NCBI GenBank assembly: GCA_008828725.1
Contig: MEHQ01002736.1
Location: forward strand, 57,234 to 121,233
DNA length: 64,000 nucleotides
Direction: 5' to 3'
Origin: Saccharina japonica
Taxonomy: Eukaryota > Sar > Phaeophyceae > Laminariales > Laminariaceae
The notes under the pieces were generated by a model. That model worked only from the letters and a program-made list of their open reading frames with translations, made no database searches and was not told the DNA's origin. The position numbers and the translations under genes were made by a program. How positions within the stretch are numbered: position 1 is the stretch's first letter; each line of letters opens with the position of its first letter. Shown here piece after piece: positions 46,105-58,540 of this stretch.

Positions 46105-46279
46105 AAATGAAATTCCAGTCTTCCCGTGCAATTCCCGTGATTTGTATGCTGAATCATACTGAACGAGCACTGAGCTTCGATATATCGAATACTGAAATCC
46201 AACACGTACTCGTATCGATTTGATTTGTTGTGTATCGTTATCGTATCGAACTTGGTTCTCGGTCGACATTCGAAACTTG

Positions 46280-46420
46280 GGCTTATAGGTTACTCGCGAT
46301 TAAAAGGTGAAACCGGTCGTGTTCGTTCGCAGGGCCTAGCAATTGGCCTGCTTCACGCGCGAGTGAAGTAGCTCGTAGCCCATAGTCCACTCGTGGGTGA
46401 AGAAGCCCAACGGTTAGATC
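46280..46420 (+). repeat. Repeat family R5, cluster 3
   Basis: Contains GAAACCGGTCGTGTTCGTTC, CTTCACGCGCGAGTGAAG and an inverted CACTCGTGGGTGAAGAAGCC piece, so adjacent units here are in opposite orientations. Confidence 0.55.
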
Positions 46421-47195
46421 CTTCGAACGAACACCAACACGGTTTAAAACCGGAATGTAAAAATCGATGTGTTCACGTACGTACGTAGTTTGAAATCGTA
46501 CCAGTGTTCATGGTTCCCCTTTGCCGTGTCACTGATATGAAATCCAGAGTGTGTCGCACGATGAAAAAGGTGAACCCGGGCGTTCCTATGACACGCATTT
46601 ACGTCTATGTGAGGTTCGCTGGTGTTGTACAACTGCTGCTGATGCTGCCGTACCGCTGCTGTGTTGCACGGGTTCTTTTCTTATTCCGAGGAAGGGTGGG
46701 TTGCAATCGTTAATCTTGTGTTCAGACTGGTACGAACACATACGCACACACGTACCACAAAACACCACAGTGTGTTACCGTCACAAAATGAAGCGTTCAA
46801 AGTGCGGCTGCTGTTGTACCATGGCCACCACCTCGTCAACAACTTACAGTGCGATACATACACACAGGAACAGCAGCAGCAGGAGCAGACAGCACGCTGA
46901 CGACGACGGTAGTCGCAGCCTCTCTGCACTGGTGCTGCTGTCGCTGTGTTATTATGCATGTATGCAGGGCACAGATCAGCTAGCAGGACGAGAGGGGTCG
47001 TGGGGTCCAGTGCTTGTGCCAATCTGTGCGGAAATGTAAGGACCGTTTCCACATGAATTTAATCGAACACGGTCCATGTATTTGCGGACCAAATGATACC
47101 AAGGTACATACGCTCCTTCGTTGCCTCGGCTGACCGAGACGGACGCGCTATGGCCACACTCTATCCTACCCACCCGCGCTTGTCGAGACAAGGGA

Positions 47196-47450
47196 CGCAT
47201 GCTAACACTGTAGATGTGCATTCTGTGGTTTCTGAGGCTCAGCACTTGAGGAGCTATATACCTCACCAACTAAACGAGTTTTGAGAAAGACAGAAAGCGC
47301 TACCCGATGAACAAGTCCTCCGGCGAAAGTATAGAATGAAACATTCTGTAACAAAATAACGAGATTCTGACGAGTTTGGGTTAAAGAGCCCCGTCTTTCA
47401 GAAACGAAATAAGCCTTAACGTGGCACCCCTATTGTAGCACGCGTCAAAG
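47196..47450. mobile_element. MITE family M1 copy
   Basis: Left end GCATGCTAACACTGTAGATG, right end GTGGCACCCCTATTGTAGCA followed by CGCG. The interior has CACTTGAGGAGCTATATACC and GAGTTTGGGTTAAAGAGCCC, as in the copies near 12.2-12.7 kb. Confidence 0.65.
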
Positions 47451-48762
47451 AGGCGTTGTGCAGACAGAATATATTGATCACAGGTTTCGTCGCACGCATG
47501 AGAGGGGAGCGCCGCCGAGAAGCGTGATGTTTCGTGAGACGACTCGTGATAAGGGCTACTCATTTTTTTGCATGAGAAAGACTGGATGGGGCACCTCGAG
47601 AAGGACCTAAAATACGTTCGGCATCAGGCGAGAATGGTGGCGCGAGGACGGACAGAAGGCCGGCCGGTGGTTTCGAGTGGTCGAGGACAGAGCGGAGGAT
47701 TTTATAAAGAATCTGCATGTCGCGGAGAGGGGTGATGCAGCAAAGCGGCATGCGACGGCTGCAGTTGTCACTGCGCCAAAACGACCGACGACTGGTTATG
47801 GCCATCATCGTCATGGTGTCTGCCTTTCCGAAGTAGCCGGCATGGGCCGCCTCTACTTCCTCGCCTCTTGTATGTCTCCCTTGCCTCCCCTTTTTTGTAT
47901 GTTCTGTGTTTCCTGTTTGCGTCCTACTTTTGAATTAACTTTGATTGTCGTTTACTCCGTTATTATCCTCAATTATTTGTTTCCTACCATCATCGGTTGT
48001 TTCCTCTATTACTGGTTTGATCGAGGTTTGTTTGCCGCAGAACAACAAGTAAAAGGGGTGCCAGTGAAGCTTTTTCCGCCGAAATATCATGTCTTGTATT
48101 TTCGTATCGATCAAAACAACCATAGCAAAAACAAAAAAAAACGGAAATCGTATTTTCTTGAATATCTTGACTAAACACTACACACAGGCTGAACTTTGAT
48201 CGCCAGTTACTCCGGATGGTAATGAAGCTTTCTGTTAATACTTCGCGGCCATGGCTGCAGGGTCACCGTGGTTGTATTTGTTCATCAGGCCAAAAACAAA
48301 TTCAGAATTGACAGAGAAATGGCCGAAAAGGACTGTATGTTTTATCTGTTCTTGCGCGGAAATATTGGCCTCCTTTACTTCAACACACTGATGGATTAAT
48401 ACATGCGTTAGGTTCTAGGCTATCTATGAAATCAAACCGCATCAAAATGCGCGTTGTTGCTGAGGAAAAACCCACGTTAAAAAAATGCCACTTTAGTCTG
48501 TTTTGGTTGTACTGGTATATGTTAGGCTTCTTTCGCATACAAAAAAAACTCGGGTCTCTACAGCCCCGGCAGAAATTCATTTCCGATATGGTATTCCCTA
48601 GCACTCTGAGCATGAAAATAAAAACCATTTTCAGGTTTATATTCGGTCCAAACGGTCGTAATACTTACGGACAAAGCTGCCTATACGTCCCATTGCAGCA
48701 TGAGAGGGAGACTACCAGCTGTGCAAAGCAATAATACCAGGTACCGGTAGTAGCCATCATGG

Positions 48763-48905
48763 CTGGTGCTGGTGCTGCTGCTTGCTGCTGCTGCTGCTGC
48801 TGCGGCTGATGCTGCTGCTGCTTCCTGCCGCTTCCGCTTGCTGTTGCTGCTTGATGCTACTGCTCAATGCTGCTGGTCGATGCTGCTGCAGCAGTTGGTT
48901 TTGAT
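48763..48905 (+). repeat. CTG-rich tract
   Basis: Imperfect CTG triplets including a run of about seven, interrupted by GATGCTG and TTGCTG variants. Confidence 0.85.
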
Positions 48906-51545
48906 CTGGCACGGACGGCTGCTACCGTGACGTGTGGGTAGTCATCGCCATGAGCGCTGGAGTTTCGCGAGACAAGCGGGATTGGGATTCGCTGATTGTG
49001 GGCTGTAGCATGTGTCGTAGAAAGTGCTTACCTACTGTTCAACGTGCAAGCAGCGTCACGAGTACAGGCAGCTCCAAGGAGCGAACAAGGCTGTCCAGCA
49101 TCATTAGGTACGAGTAGTATGGAGCTGAAATTTGGAGTTTTTTTCAGTCGTTCATGACGAGGACATTTGGCTGGCTCTGATTTGTTTATTTTCTAAAGGT
49201 CAAAAGTTTCATTTTTCGTTTCAACTGGATCTCGTGACAGTAAAAGAGCCAGTTTTGGCGTAAATACGTGTTTAATGGCACTCCTAACCAGTTGCTATTT
49301 TGTGATCGAGAGCTCGTATTTCGTTGCTATACTCAATGCCCTTCATTTTATCGTCTCCCTTCATTGATGCCGCGGAATGTGGTGTTTTCGGGAGACGCGA
49401 CGTGTAAACCCTTTCGATGTTTGTCAGATTTCTTTGTAAGCGGCTATAATGCATACCATTGTCGTACATACCTCGTGTGCACGATCCTCGAGATTTTTTA
49501 TTTTGTGTGTTCGGGGCCGTATCCCCTCATGCGCATGAGTTAAACTAGTGCAGATGTATTGTTCTGCTCGGTCTAAGCTCGTAACCGATCACTTCGTCAA
49601 CGACATATGACTCAATTTTTTGTTGAGCTTGGTCTGGATGACCCAGCGCGGGTGGACGATTGTTTTTCTCATGCAAAACCCAGCCAGCTTGTCAAATTGA
49701 TGTATTGATGGTGTTTCCCGCGGGTGGTAGGAATATAGGTGGGTGAGATGCACGAATAGTTTGCTTGGTTGTTTTATTTTCTGCTTTTCATACGTCTTAC
49801 TCGGTATACCTGTGGTGCCAGCTGTGAGCAAGTTGTGTATAGTCCTCCCCACCGTAATAGCAGTTTAGTCTGGGCCATCGGCGTCTTGATCTGTTCTGTT
49901 TAGTAAACCTTATTGGTAGAACATATTGGCCAGGGTGAAAGACGGGGTAGGGTGGTGATCATTCAGGTTCCGACCGTTTGTTTCGCTGACCATTCCGCCA
50001 CATTCCGACATGGTAGTGCGAAGGAAATTCTTAAATTGATCCGTGTTGGTTGTGGTATCTCCTCTTGGTGTATGCTGTGCTTCCTTCGTAAAGAATGCCA
50101 TGGATGGCGTATACTACTGGTGCTCTTGCTGATCTACCGAACATATGGACCACTTGAATTTCCTGCGACGTCGTAATATACGGCATGTTATGGGACAATG
50201 GCATTAGCGGCATAAGCAATGCCCAGTTCTAGCGATCTATAGTGTCGTGGACGTTGAGCAGTACCTACATTGTTTAGTGTGCACGTTTTTGAACGGAATT
50301 TCTCTGCACCGATACGGTTTTGTGAGGAATTTCTTGAATCCGAGTATGCTCTGTCCGACTGGTGAATCACTTATTGTTCGAGTTCGAGACTTTGATCTGC
50401 GCGTAGAATCTCGGATAGACCTGATATATCTAGAATACAAACGAAGGTTCCTTGTGCGATTACGCTGGCGAACGTATTGTGTAGTTGTCCTTGAGTTGCA
50501 AACGTTGTTCCGGTATTTCACCATACGCCCAGTCCCTTCGCCAAGATATACTGTAATACCCGTGTGTGGGTCATGAAAGTTGATATGCATAGTGTAACAT
50601 ATATTGTCCTTGTGGTGCTCGCGGTGATGACAGCAGGAGCCCCTTAACTGAAAATAACATGCTACCATTCGGTACTTCGCTGGCGTGTTGCTGCCACTCA
50701 GCCACCTGTGTGTGGCATGCTATGACGTGCATCGCGCCTATTTGTCGATACTGTTCGCATGCATGCGATATCGTATTGGTAATGCTGTTACTGCTATTAA
50801 TATCACGCCAAAAAAATAAAATAGACACCATCCTCCGCGTCCGGGTTGAAATCAACGACAAGGGGCAAACGCCAAACAATATAGGTACACCGACAGTACC
50901 TCGTACGTATTTCGAGCTATATATGAGTACGCGGCCTATTGCACCCTGGAGAAATATTCCTGGGTCCCTGTATTACTCGCCAACGCACCGTCGTATAATA
51001 CCTACAAAGCGCTCAAAAGGCGTGAGTACACCTGTCGCCGACTTTTAAAGTTGATTTTCGTTTGTTTTCGTCAAGCGTATGTATACATAAGCCCATCGTG
51101 CACCTGGTCAACTTCATGAGGACCATTCCGCCACGCGAGATGCCGGGGCGGTCAGCCACTTCACCTGATTGTCAACACAATCACCCTAACAGACTTTGAA
51201 ACACTGCAAAGGTAGCTTCCACCGTACGCAGCACAGGTCACATACAAAACTGGGCCGCTGGTGCATATTATTTTTTCAAGTGGAAACATACTGCGTGCCA
51301 CACTAATCCCGGTTCGGCTTCTGTATTCAGTTTCAGTATATATTCTGAATGTAATATGTTTGTCCATGAAGCACATCATATCTTTCTTTAGAGTGGTATC
51401 CATGTTCTTAGCTCTGGTCGGTGCCCTCCCTTTCGTTTACTACTCATGATATTGCATCATCTTGACGGACTCGTTGTATCTGCGTCACTGCTCGTCAAAA
51501 AGTGGCATCACGAACCGGAGTCTCACCCCATCCTATGGCCCCCTC

Positions 51546-51845
51546 TTAATCGTGTTCCTGCACGAGCGTAGCAGTGAGGGTATGGCCGCGAGACGCAAAT
51601 GAAAACCCTGTATACGGCCGCAAACCCATGTTGAAGTCCTGACCGATCGTATGTTTGGCGGTAAAGACGCGGGGGATAGTGTCACCACGATAAATCGTAC
51701 GCCCCCTCCCGTGTTCGTTGCTGCCCACGGTGGCCGGCGTCGGTGCACAGCTACTCCACTCTAGCTTATCTAATGTGTATATGACAACGACAAAGCATGC
51801 CGACACAAGCCGGGAGAGGCTTACAGCAATCGGCATCACATGCAT
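51546..51845 (-). other. Open frame with signal-peptide-like start, unrecognised
   Basis: Ninety-nine codons beginning MHVMPIAVSLSRLVSACFVV, a hydrophobic start resembling a secretion signal, followed by a Gly/Thr-rich stretch (TIYRGDTIPRVF). It could be the first exon of a secreted protein. No clear splice donor or family motif is visible, so it is only a candidate. Confidence 0.25.
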
Positions 51846-53100
51846 GGGACTAGACCCGTTTTAACGCTTGTAGTTTGATCGCTCGGGCGATTGGTTCTGT
51901 TATTCACTCACGATTAAATGTACAAAATAAGTGTCGGCGTATATAGTTTAAACGCTAAGCGCATGGGGGTCATAATGCGAAGCCTAGAAGGAAAATGTTT
52001 GAAGCTTGTATAGATGTAGGGTAGTCACTCGGCCGAGTGACTCCGACCGATTGGCCGTAAAGGACTTATAACTGACCCCCCTATCATAGTAAGGTACTAC
52101 TGTACACGCGCTGTCGCATCATATAAAAATGTGAACGTTATCGTCTATACCATAATCACGTCACGCAACACGAGTGCAGCACGGATTATCACGACACAAC
52201 AGCGTCACAAGACAAGCTTCGATGCAAACGAAACGATGGAGGACTGCGGCCATCCACCACAACAGCACCCATATTTATAGGTGGGGGAACAGCGTGGACA
52301 CTGCTGTGCTCGATACCGATGGGTACATACACTTAAAGTATTGATAAATAAGGATTCGCAAACAGTAGAGTGTTTGCGTTTTTTTTTTCTTACTTTTACT
52401 TCTCTAACAATTCTCCCGAAGGAAGGATTTGCGGTAAATTTTTAAAAAAACGGCGAAAAAGTACTTTAGAGAAGTACGTTTTAGATCAAAAGTTACGGTA
52501 ACTTTTGGCTCTCAGTTTCATTGGCCTACACACACCGAGTATTCTACCGACGCAGAACGCCACAAATTATGGGACATGTCTCCCATAGGCCCCAACCTTG
52601 CTGCTTGCTCTACACAACACAACAACCGGTGGGAGCACAGAGGCTCGAGAGGTGTGCTACAGTATGATACGGACAAGCGGTACTGGATTTTGCTGACGGG
52701 GCGCCGGCGGACTGCTGGCGGCCCGCTACGGTACGCTCTCGCCGGCTTGGTGTCGTGGAGGAGGCGCTGTTCAGAAGAACTACTCGTACGAGTCGTACTC
52801 GTATGGAGACGTAGTCTCACCGCCTTGCTTGTAGAGCGCGACAGGATGACAGATCGCCGAGTATCATTTCAATTTCACCACACTGCGGTAGCAGCACAAG
52901 CAACACTAGCAGCAGCGGCGGCGCGCCGCCACGGTCTATATATGTCGGGCCCCGGGCGGGCTTGGAGCGGAGCGTGCCGGCGCGGTGTCGCGCGTAGGTC
53001 GTGGGCAGCAGCAGGAGCAGCACACGACGACAAGAATAGTTGGACGCAAAATCGAGAAAAGCATAAACGGAAGCTGTTGCTTTTCCTGCTCTGCTGCTCC

Positions 53101-53101
<1 letters not shown>

Positions 53102-53152
<51 letters not shown>
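53102..53152 (+). repeat. (CTG) microsatellite, 17 uninterrupted units
   Basis: A pure CTG run. It keeps all three frames open on each strand, giving poly-Leu/Ala/Cys on plus and poly-Gln/Ser/Ala on minus; this explains several long overlapping frames at 52.6-53.5 kb. A direct repeat TTACTTCTATCGCAAACAC follows at 53368 and 53449. Confidence 0.95.
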
Positions 53153-53153
<1 letters not shown>

Positions 53154-53753
53154 GGCTGCCGCCACGTAGCTGCAGCCACCGGTGCTGCTGCTTGCGGTCG
53201 TGGGATTGCAGCTGCGGCACTGCGGTCATACCCCTGCCGCCGCCACCGTTGCTTGGCTGCCGTTCCTCTCGTACGCTACTTTTTGTTTTCGTTGTTTGTT
53301 TGGTTTGCCGCATTGCCTCACCCCACTTCCCTTATTATTTTCGGAGGCGTCGCCTGCAGGATTTTGTTTACTTCTATCGCAAACACACCGAAACCACGAG
53401 GGGAAGGGAATTCACTTTTTTGAGCGGAAGGAAAGTATATATTTTTTTTTACTTCTATCGCAAACACTCTAGTTTCGATGTGAAGAAACTCTACAATTGT
53501 ATACTACACGTAAAACTATACCTTTTGAGTGTCGGGTGAGGAGTGATTTTTCGACCCTCAAACACTGAAAACTGAAACTTCGAAGCACGACAGACACGCG
53601 GCTCCCCGTCGATCTTGGCTTGGATCGGCTCGTTCCAGAGACAGGCTCCTCAGCCGCCTCGCCATGCCCCACGCACAAACAGCAGTATGTTCCGCTATTT
53701 GTAGCAATGTAACATGAAGCCCTTGGCGTTACAGCAGCAGCCTGACAGTTGAC

Positions 53754-53948
53754 ATGTTCGTTTCTCGGAACGGCCATATACCGGTCAGTTGGTATTGTGA
53801 CGCATTCAAGGATGAAGTGGGACGTATGCAGCTCAACAAGTGGAGGGCCATGCAACTCGGAGGACTACATACGCCGAATACTTGCCGTGCGGCACAGTCA
53901 TCGTCGGAAGAAGGGAGCCAAGCTCTAAATAATGATCCTAGGCATTGA
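53754..53948 (+). other. Protein-like open frame, unrecognised
   Basis: Sixty-four codons including SRNGHIPVSWYCDAFKDEVG and LGGLHTPNTCRAAQ. Amino-acid use looks protein-like rather than random, and the surroundings contain no repeat. No family is recognised and there is no splice evidence. Confidence 0.2.
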
Positions 53949-53949
53949 A

Positions 53950-55015
53950 AAGGGGACAGGCGAAGTAGAAGAGGCAGACTTTACCACTGACGAAGTCACC
54001 GCTCCTTGACCGACCCAAACATGATGCAAGCGCTTTGGACCTGAGTCCAGTGCATGGGGCAGCCGCACCTGGTACGTCTAGAACTCCAGGACCCCTGTTT
54101 CTACCCTTTGGTACCATTCAGTAGGACTCCTGCACTGCTGTTGTCTACATCATGAGTAGAACGCGATCTCCATGCTGACCCTGTGCTTGAAAGGGGATTT
54201 CATCAGTTTATGTGTTCTCGATTGTGCATGATGGCCATTGCCGTTGCCGCAGCTTTCTTTACACCTGGAACGACTTGCCCACTCGGATGTGCTTCAGCAT
54301 CTTCAACGACGGCAACCAAACACAGTCATACTGCCAAAACTGGCAAACAAGGCACATGATATCCCGCACATGATGTACCCTGCATGTACCCCGCTCATCC
54401 CGCAATACAGAGCATCCCCGCTAGCGCCTGAGCGGGGTCACCCATCGTTGCGCTGCAACGTACCCCTGCAGTAAGAGGTTACTTGGTGAGCTGTGCTTCG
54501 GATGGATCTCTGCCCGATATGGCGGTTCCTAGACACAAGTATCCACGGGACCGAGGTATGGCAGTAAAGTCTTGTTCGCGGTGAACTGCGTGCATCAATG
54601 TATTTACTGCCCCACTCTTGTTTTGATAACAACCAGGTATGTGCCTATATTTCAAATATTTACACGCACAGCGCAACTGAGACGTTGAGGACTGCCGCGG
54701 GGCGCAGGCGTGGGCGTTAGGTATCCATATAAGCTTATGAGTGCCAATTCATTGAAGTCGTTCACGTTTCACTAAGCGTTGTAGAATTGTGTCGATAATA
54801 AGTTGGTCGGAAATACACGAAATGGCTTGAACGTCGCAATGTCCGGGTGCCCAGGTGAGCATTAGGCAGCTCAACGCAGAGCGCATCTGAAGAGGAGACC
54901 GTTGGCGTAAGCCGCCGATGTTTGTGTTACTTATCGATATCGATCGTGATGTGCGCGTCAATCATTACTGATGGTTTGACGAGAAAAAATACATTAAACT
55001 GCACGTCTGAGGTGT
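53950..55015. other. Stretch without supported features
   Basis: Short frames on both strands only; no repeat or domain is recognised. Confidence 0.5.
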
Positions 55016-55021
55016 TAGAAT

Positions 55022-55975
55022 TGAGATCTCAGACAGACGACCGGCACATAAGGTACAGGGGTAAAATTGCGAGAATCACCATATTTGTCCAGGACGATTC
55101 CTGGTGCAAATGTTTTTGGTTGGTAGAATAACAAAACACACTGAACGGCGCAGAAATAAGATATATACGTATACACACTAAATAAATTGTTCCCACCCAT
55201 CGATGTCGCGAAACAGAAGGCATGTACGGTAACGCAAGGACATGTTTCTCCCCATTTCAGCCCTTGTGACTGGGGCATTGTTCTCCGATCTGCCAGCAAG
55301 GCGTGTCTCTTCAAACTTCAACAAGCACTGAAGCCGGTTGCCCAGCAGCATGACCAATACCTTCAATAGAGCCAGACGTAGCCGGAAACCGTTCATAAAC
55401 AAGGGGTGCGGACCATCGCAACGCCAGAGCAACACCGCAACGTGATCAGCAGTTTCATGTGTCAACACTTGCAGCGTGCGGTTTGTGCGCTCCTCGTGTC
55501 ACGCGCCAGGATTGAGTGCACACACCGAACCCTGTTAAAACATAAAACTGTTCACGGTACGGTGTTGCTCTAAGTATTGCGATGGTCGGTAGCCCTTGCT
55601 TAGGGACGGTTTCAGGCTACCTCCGGCCCTATTGGAGGTTCTGGCGCACGCAGCTCGGCAACCGACTTGCAGTGCCTATTGTAGTTCGGAGAGACACGCC
55701 TTGCCGGCAGATCGGACGACAGTGCGCCATATACAAGGACTCAAATGGCGCCAGCACTGAATTATGGGCAAAAACATGTCCATGCGTTACCGCGCAGGGC
55801 TTATCTTTCGTCAAATCCATGGGTTCGCAAAAAGGTATTTCTTGAATATACGTATATTCATTATGGGCTATACCGTATTGTGGTTATACAAAACAATAAC
55901 CATTGTATCAGGAATGTTTCGAGAGAAAAAAGGGGCTTATCAAAAACTTTACCCCTGTAGACAATAACGACTTGC
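55022..55975. mobile_element. Foldback element: ~400-bp inverted arms
   Basis: The sequence 55022-55435 matches the complement of 55575-55975. Landmarks on each arm are ACACGCCTTGC-GGCAGATCGG, AACATGTCC-TGCGTTACCG, a GAAACCG segment, and ACCATCGCAA beside the ~140-bp spacer. Arms are diverged by indels and substitutions. Overlapping frames on both arms encode similar peptides (ETCPCVTVHAFCF against KHVHALPRRAYLS in shifted frame), with no known domain. It may be an old foldback transposon or an inverted duplication. Confidence 0.7.
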
Positions 55976-56424
55976 GAAACAATAGACTCTTGTTGACACC
56001 GCATAACGCGGAATACGAGTATTCGTCCCACACGGAGGCCAGGCCGCAGAGATAAGTCGTGTAGCAATACCTGAACAGCGAAGGAGAAGCACTTGGGAGC
56101 ATCTTCGCCGTCCCCCATCACGGACTCACACAGCATATACTTTGAGCCTCCAGCAGGGCAGGCTTGTTCTTGGCTATAGTTGCCTGCAAGGATTTCCCAA
56201 CGGCGGCAAAGCCCTTAGGAGAGTCTCGAGTAGCCATTGTAAATACAAGCGGTACATCTCAGTTGAGGAGTTGGCAATATCCGTTGTGGCGTGCGGATAA
56301 CACTGCCCTGATATCACTCTCGAGGAACCGTGCGTCACATCTCGGCTCCGAGTTTCGACGTGGTCTTGCGCGTGCCGGACTCGTGCTTGAAGCCGGCCTG
56401 CACATTATTGTTGTTTTCGTGGCA

Positions 56425-57660
56425 TCATCCGCGACATGTCGTGACAGTCTCCACGGTATGTCGTGGCAGTACCCGTGGCATGTCGCGGCTTGTCGCTGAT
56501 GCTGGCACGACATACCGCGGAGTAGGCGCCGCGGCGAGACCCGTAACACGAACCACGACAGTCTCCATGGCATGTGACGACATGCCGCGGAACGTCTTCC
56601 GTGGCAAGGCCCGCGGCAAGGCCCGCGGCTAGAACCGCGGCACGTGTCGCGGCAATTATCAGGGCTTGTGTCGCGGCAAGAACCGCGGTAAATGTCATGG
56701 CGAGTGTCGCGTCAAGTGCCGCGGCGATGACCGCGGCAAGTGTCGGGTCGTGGCGCGGCAAGACCGGTGACAACTCACAGATATAGTACCAAGACGAGAC
56801 AAGAACTCGTTCGCATAACACCGACGGGTTTCTACGCTGTCAGGGAGACGGTAACTAGTCTTCTCAGCTTGGCAAGCTAATTTAACTCAGCGTTGGACCC
56901 ACCTGTCCACCTATGCACCTAGACCAATATACATAAAAGGAATCACTTCTTGATATTGAAGCGTAACGGGGGTTTTGTGCTTGCTACCTAAATCATCCTC
57001 CTACCTGAACCCTAACCCCAAGCCAATGGTCAGTGATTGGATGCTGTTCTTGGAAATACTGTAGGTTATTTCGGCTTACTCGGGCTGCTGTGGCTTGGAA
57101 ATAGTCGAGATTGATCGAGTCGCTTATAATATACCCCTAAGCCAACCAAAGTTAAAAAATCCCTGGCACGGTAAATATTTACTGTCAGCAGGTGACCACT
57201 ACTGGAGGCCGTGGCACTTGCCGTCGTGCTTGCCGCGGAGAATTCCGAGACAGTTGTCACGACAGTTGCCGCGGTAATTGTCACGACAGTTTCCGCCACA
57301 CATACCGCGACTTTTGACGTGGCACATGACGAGGGTATTGCCGTGAAACTTGCCGCGACACTTGCCGAATCAATTCGTCGCGACACTTGCCGCGAAACGT
57401 TTGGTGGTAATGTCCGCGACGGTTGCTGCGGTTCGCACGGTGAAACTTGCCGCGAGACTTGCCACGTTAGGGCTGTGCTCTGAGTCTTGCCGTTGGTGTT
57501 TCTGGGGACATTGCCGCGGGGCTTGGCGGGGCAGCCCATAGCGAGTGCCAAGGCAATATCCACGGGCCGAAACGTGGCACGTGCCGGGACGGCGTCACCA
57601 TGCCGCATGTCGGGACATGTCGCGGCACGGTTGCGTGTAATCAACCGCGGGAACTGCCAC
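56425..57660. repeat. GC-rich inverted arrays of CGCGGCAAGTGT-type repeats
   Basis: 56425-56770 carries many CGCGGCAAGTGTCGCGGCAA-like units. 57195-57480 carries the complement type, TTGCCGCGACACTTGCCGCG. The AT-richer spacer between them (56775-57190) has no repeat. A terminal piece at 57595-57660 again has CATGTCGCGGCACGGTTGC. The layout resembles an element with subterminal arrays in opposite orientation. The frames inside are Ala/Arg-rich by-products. Confidence 0.65.
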
Positions 57661-57679
57661 AAAACAGCTTATACTGTAC

Positions 57680-58520
57680 ACCCGTGACATTGTGTCAACC
57701 ACTAGACGACTAAACCATGGGAACTCCCCCATCGACAAGCATTGCGCGGCGACCCAATGAGGGTGGAGAACTGTATAATCCTGTCCAACCATGTGGGATA
57801 ATATTTATCACGCAACATTGCCAGGGTGGAATATCTGACACCGGCTGCGAAATCTCAAGAACATACAGCAGCTCCAGCATTCACATTCAAGCGGCCTGTG
57901 AAACGGTAGACGACGAAAGACAGGCCCGTCCATACCTCACAGTCGAGACCTTTACAATGCAGTCTCCGGTCACGGCCTCCTCGCAATCCATACCGTTTTC
58001 CACGAATAGAGGCATAGTCGATTCCACGAGGATGCGAGGCTCTGTTTCAAATCAGAGAAGGAAACAGGTGGCAAGATGCAGCAAATCTCAAACAACAGTA
58101 GCCTAATGGGTGCAACTATAACGATTTCCACCTTTTTCGCAGGCTGTCGACTAAAGGTGTAACACGCCAGGGAGCATTGTTTGCCCCTCACGGCGAGGTT
58201 CGTATTTGTCACAACTTGTATGTATCTGCTGTATGGTATAGGTCTTGTGTTTTGATGTGCTTTGTTCTTTTAGGTGGCGATAGCTTGCTATACCCTGTGC
58301 CCAACGGTAGCAGCGTGTTATGTGGGTTAGCCTCCAAAAAGAATCAGCACCTCATTGCTGCACGTATGTCTATCCAACGCAATTATTTCTTGTTTACTCG
58401 TATACTCTTTGCTGTGTCTATGGCCGCAACGATACGTTTTGTAATCGACTAAGTAGACCAATATTGTTTTAAGATAACAGTTGAACGGATACGTGTCCCA
58501 TGGGTAGGCTTCATCGGTGA
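57680..58520. other. Stretch without supported features
   Basis: The open frame 57717-58106 (+) is Ser/Thr-rich with no family resemblance; otherwise nothing is recognised. Confidence 0.5.
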
Positions 58521-58540
58521 TGTGCCGTCTTTCATCGTTG

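Larger units (their letters stand above)
47450..52500. other. Mostly unassigned stretch
   Basis: No gene is supported. Minus-strand frames between 50670 and 49589 have a protein-like look but no family motif. A CTG-rich tract lies at 48763-48905. A 20-bp perfect palindrome AGTCACTCGGCCGAGTGACT lies at 52023-52042. Hairpins lie at 52345-52372 (GCAAACA arms before a T run) and 52464-52507. Confidence 0.5.

Noticed and set aside
47677..48174. 165-codon frame with hydrophobic stretch as a membrane protein
   Set aside because: The hydrophobic part comes from T-rich DNA, the basic tail from A-rich DNA, and no homology is recognised.
52576..53169. 197-codon frame as a gene
   Set aside because: It depends on GC-rich composition and the CTG run; the opposite strand has equally long frames and no family is recognised.
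53182..53539. Frames downstream of the CTG run as a Leu/Cys-rich protein
   Set aside because: They are continuations of the triplet-driven frames; no splice sites or domains support them.
56405..57662. Long Ala/Arg-rich frames in the GC-rich arrays
   Set aside because: They exist on both strands and are explained by CGCGGCAAG-type repeats.
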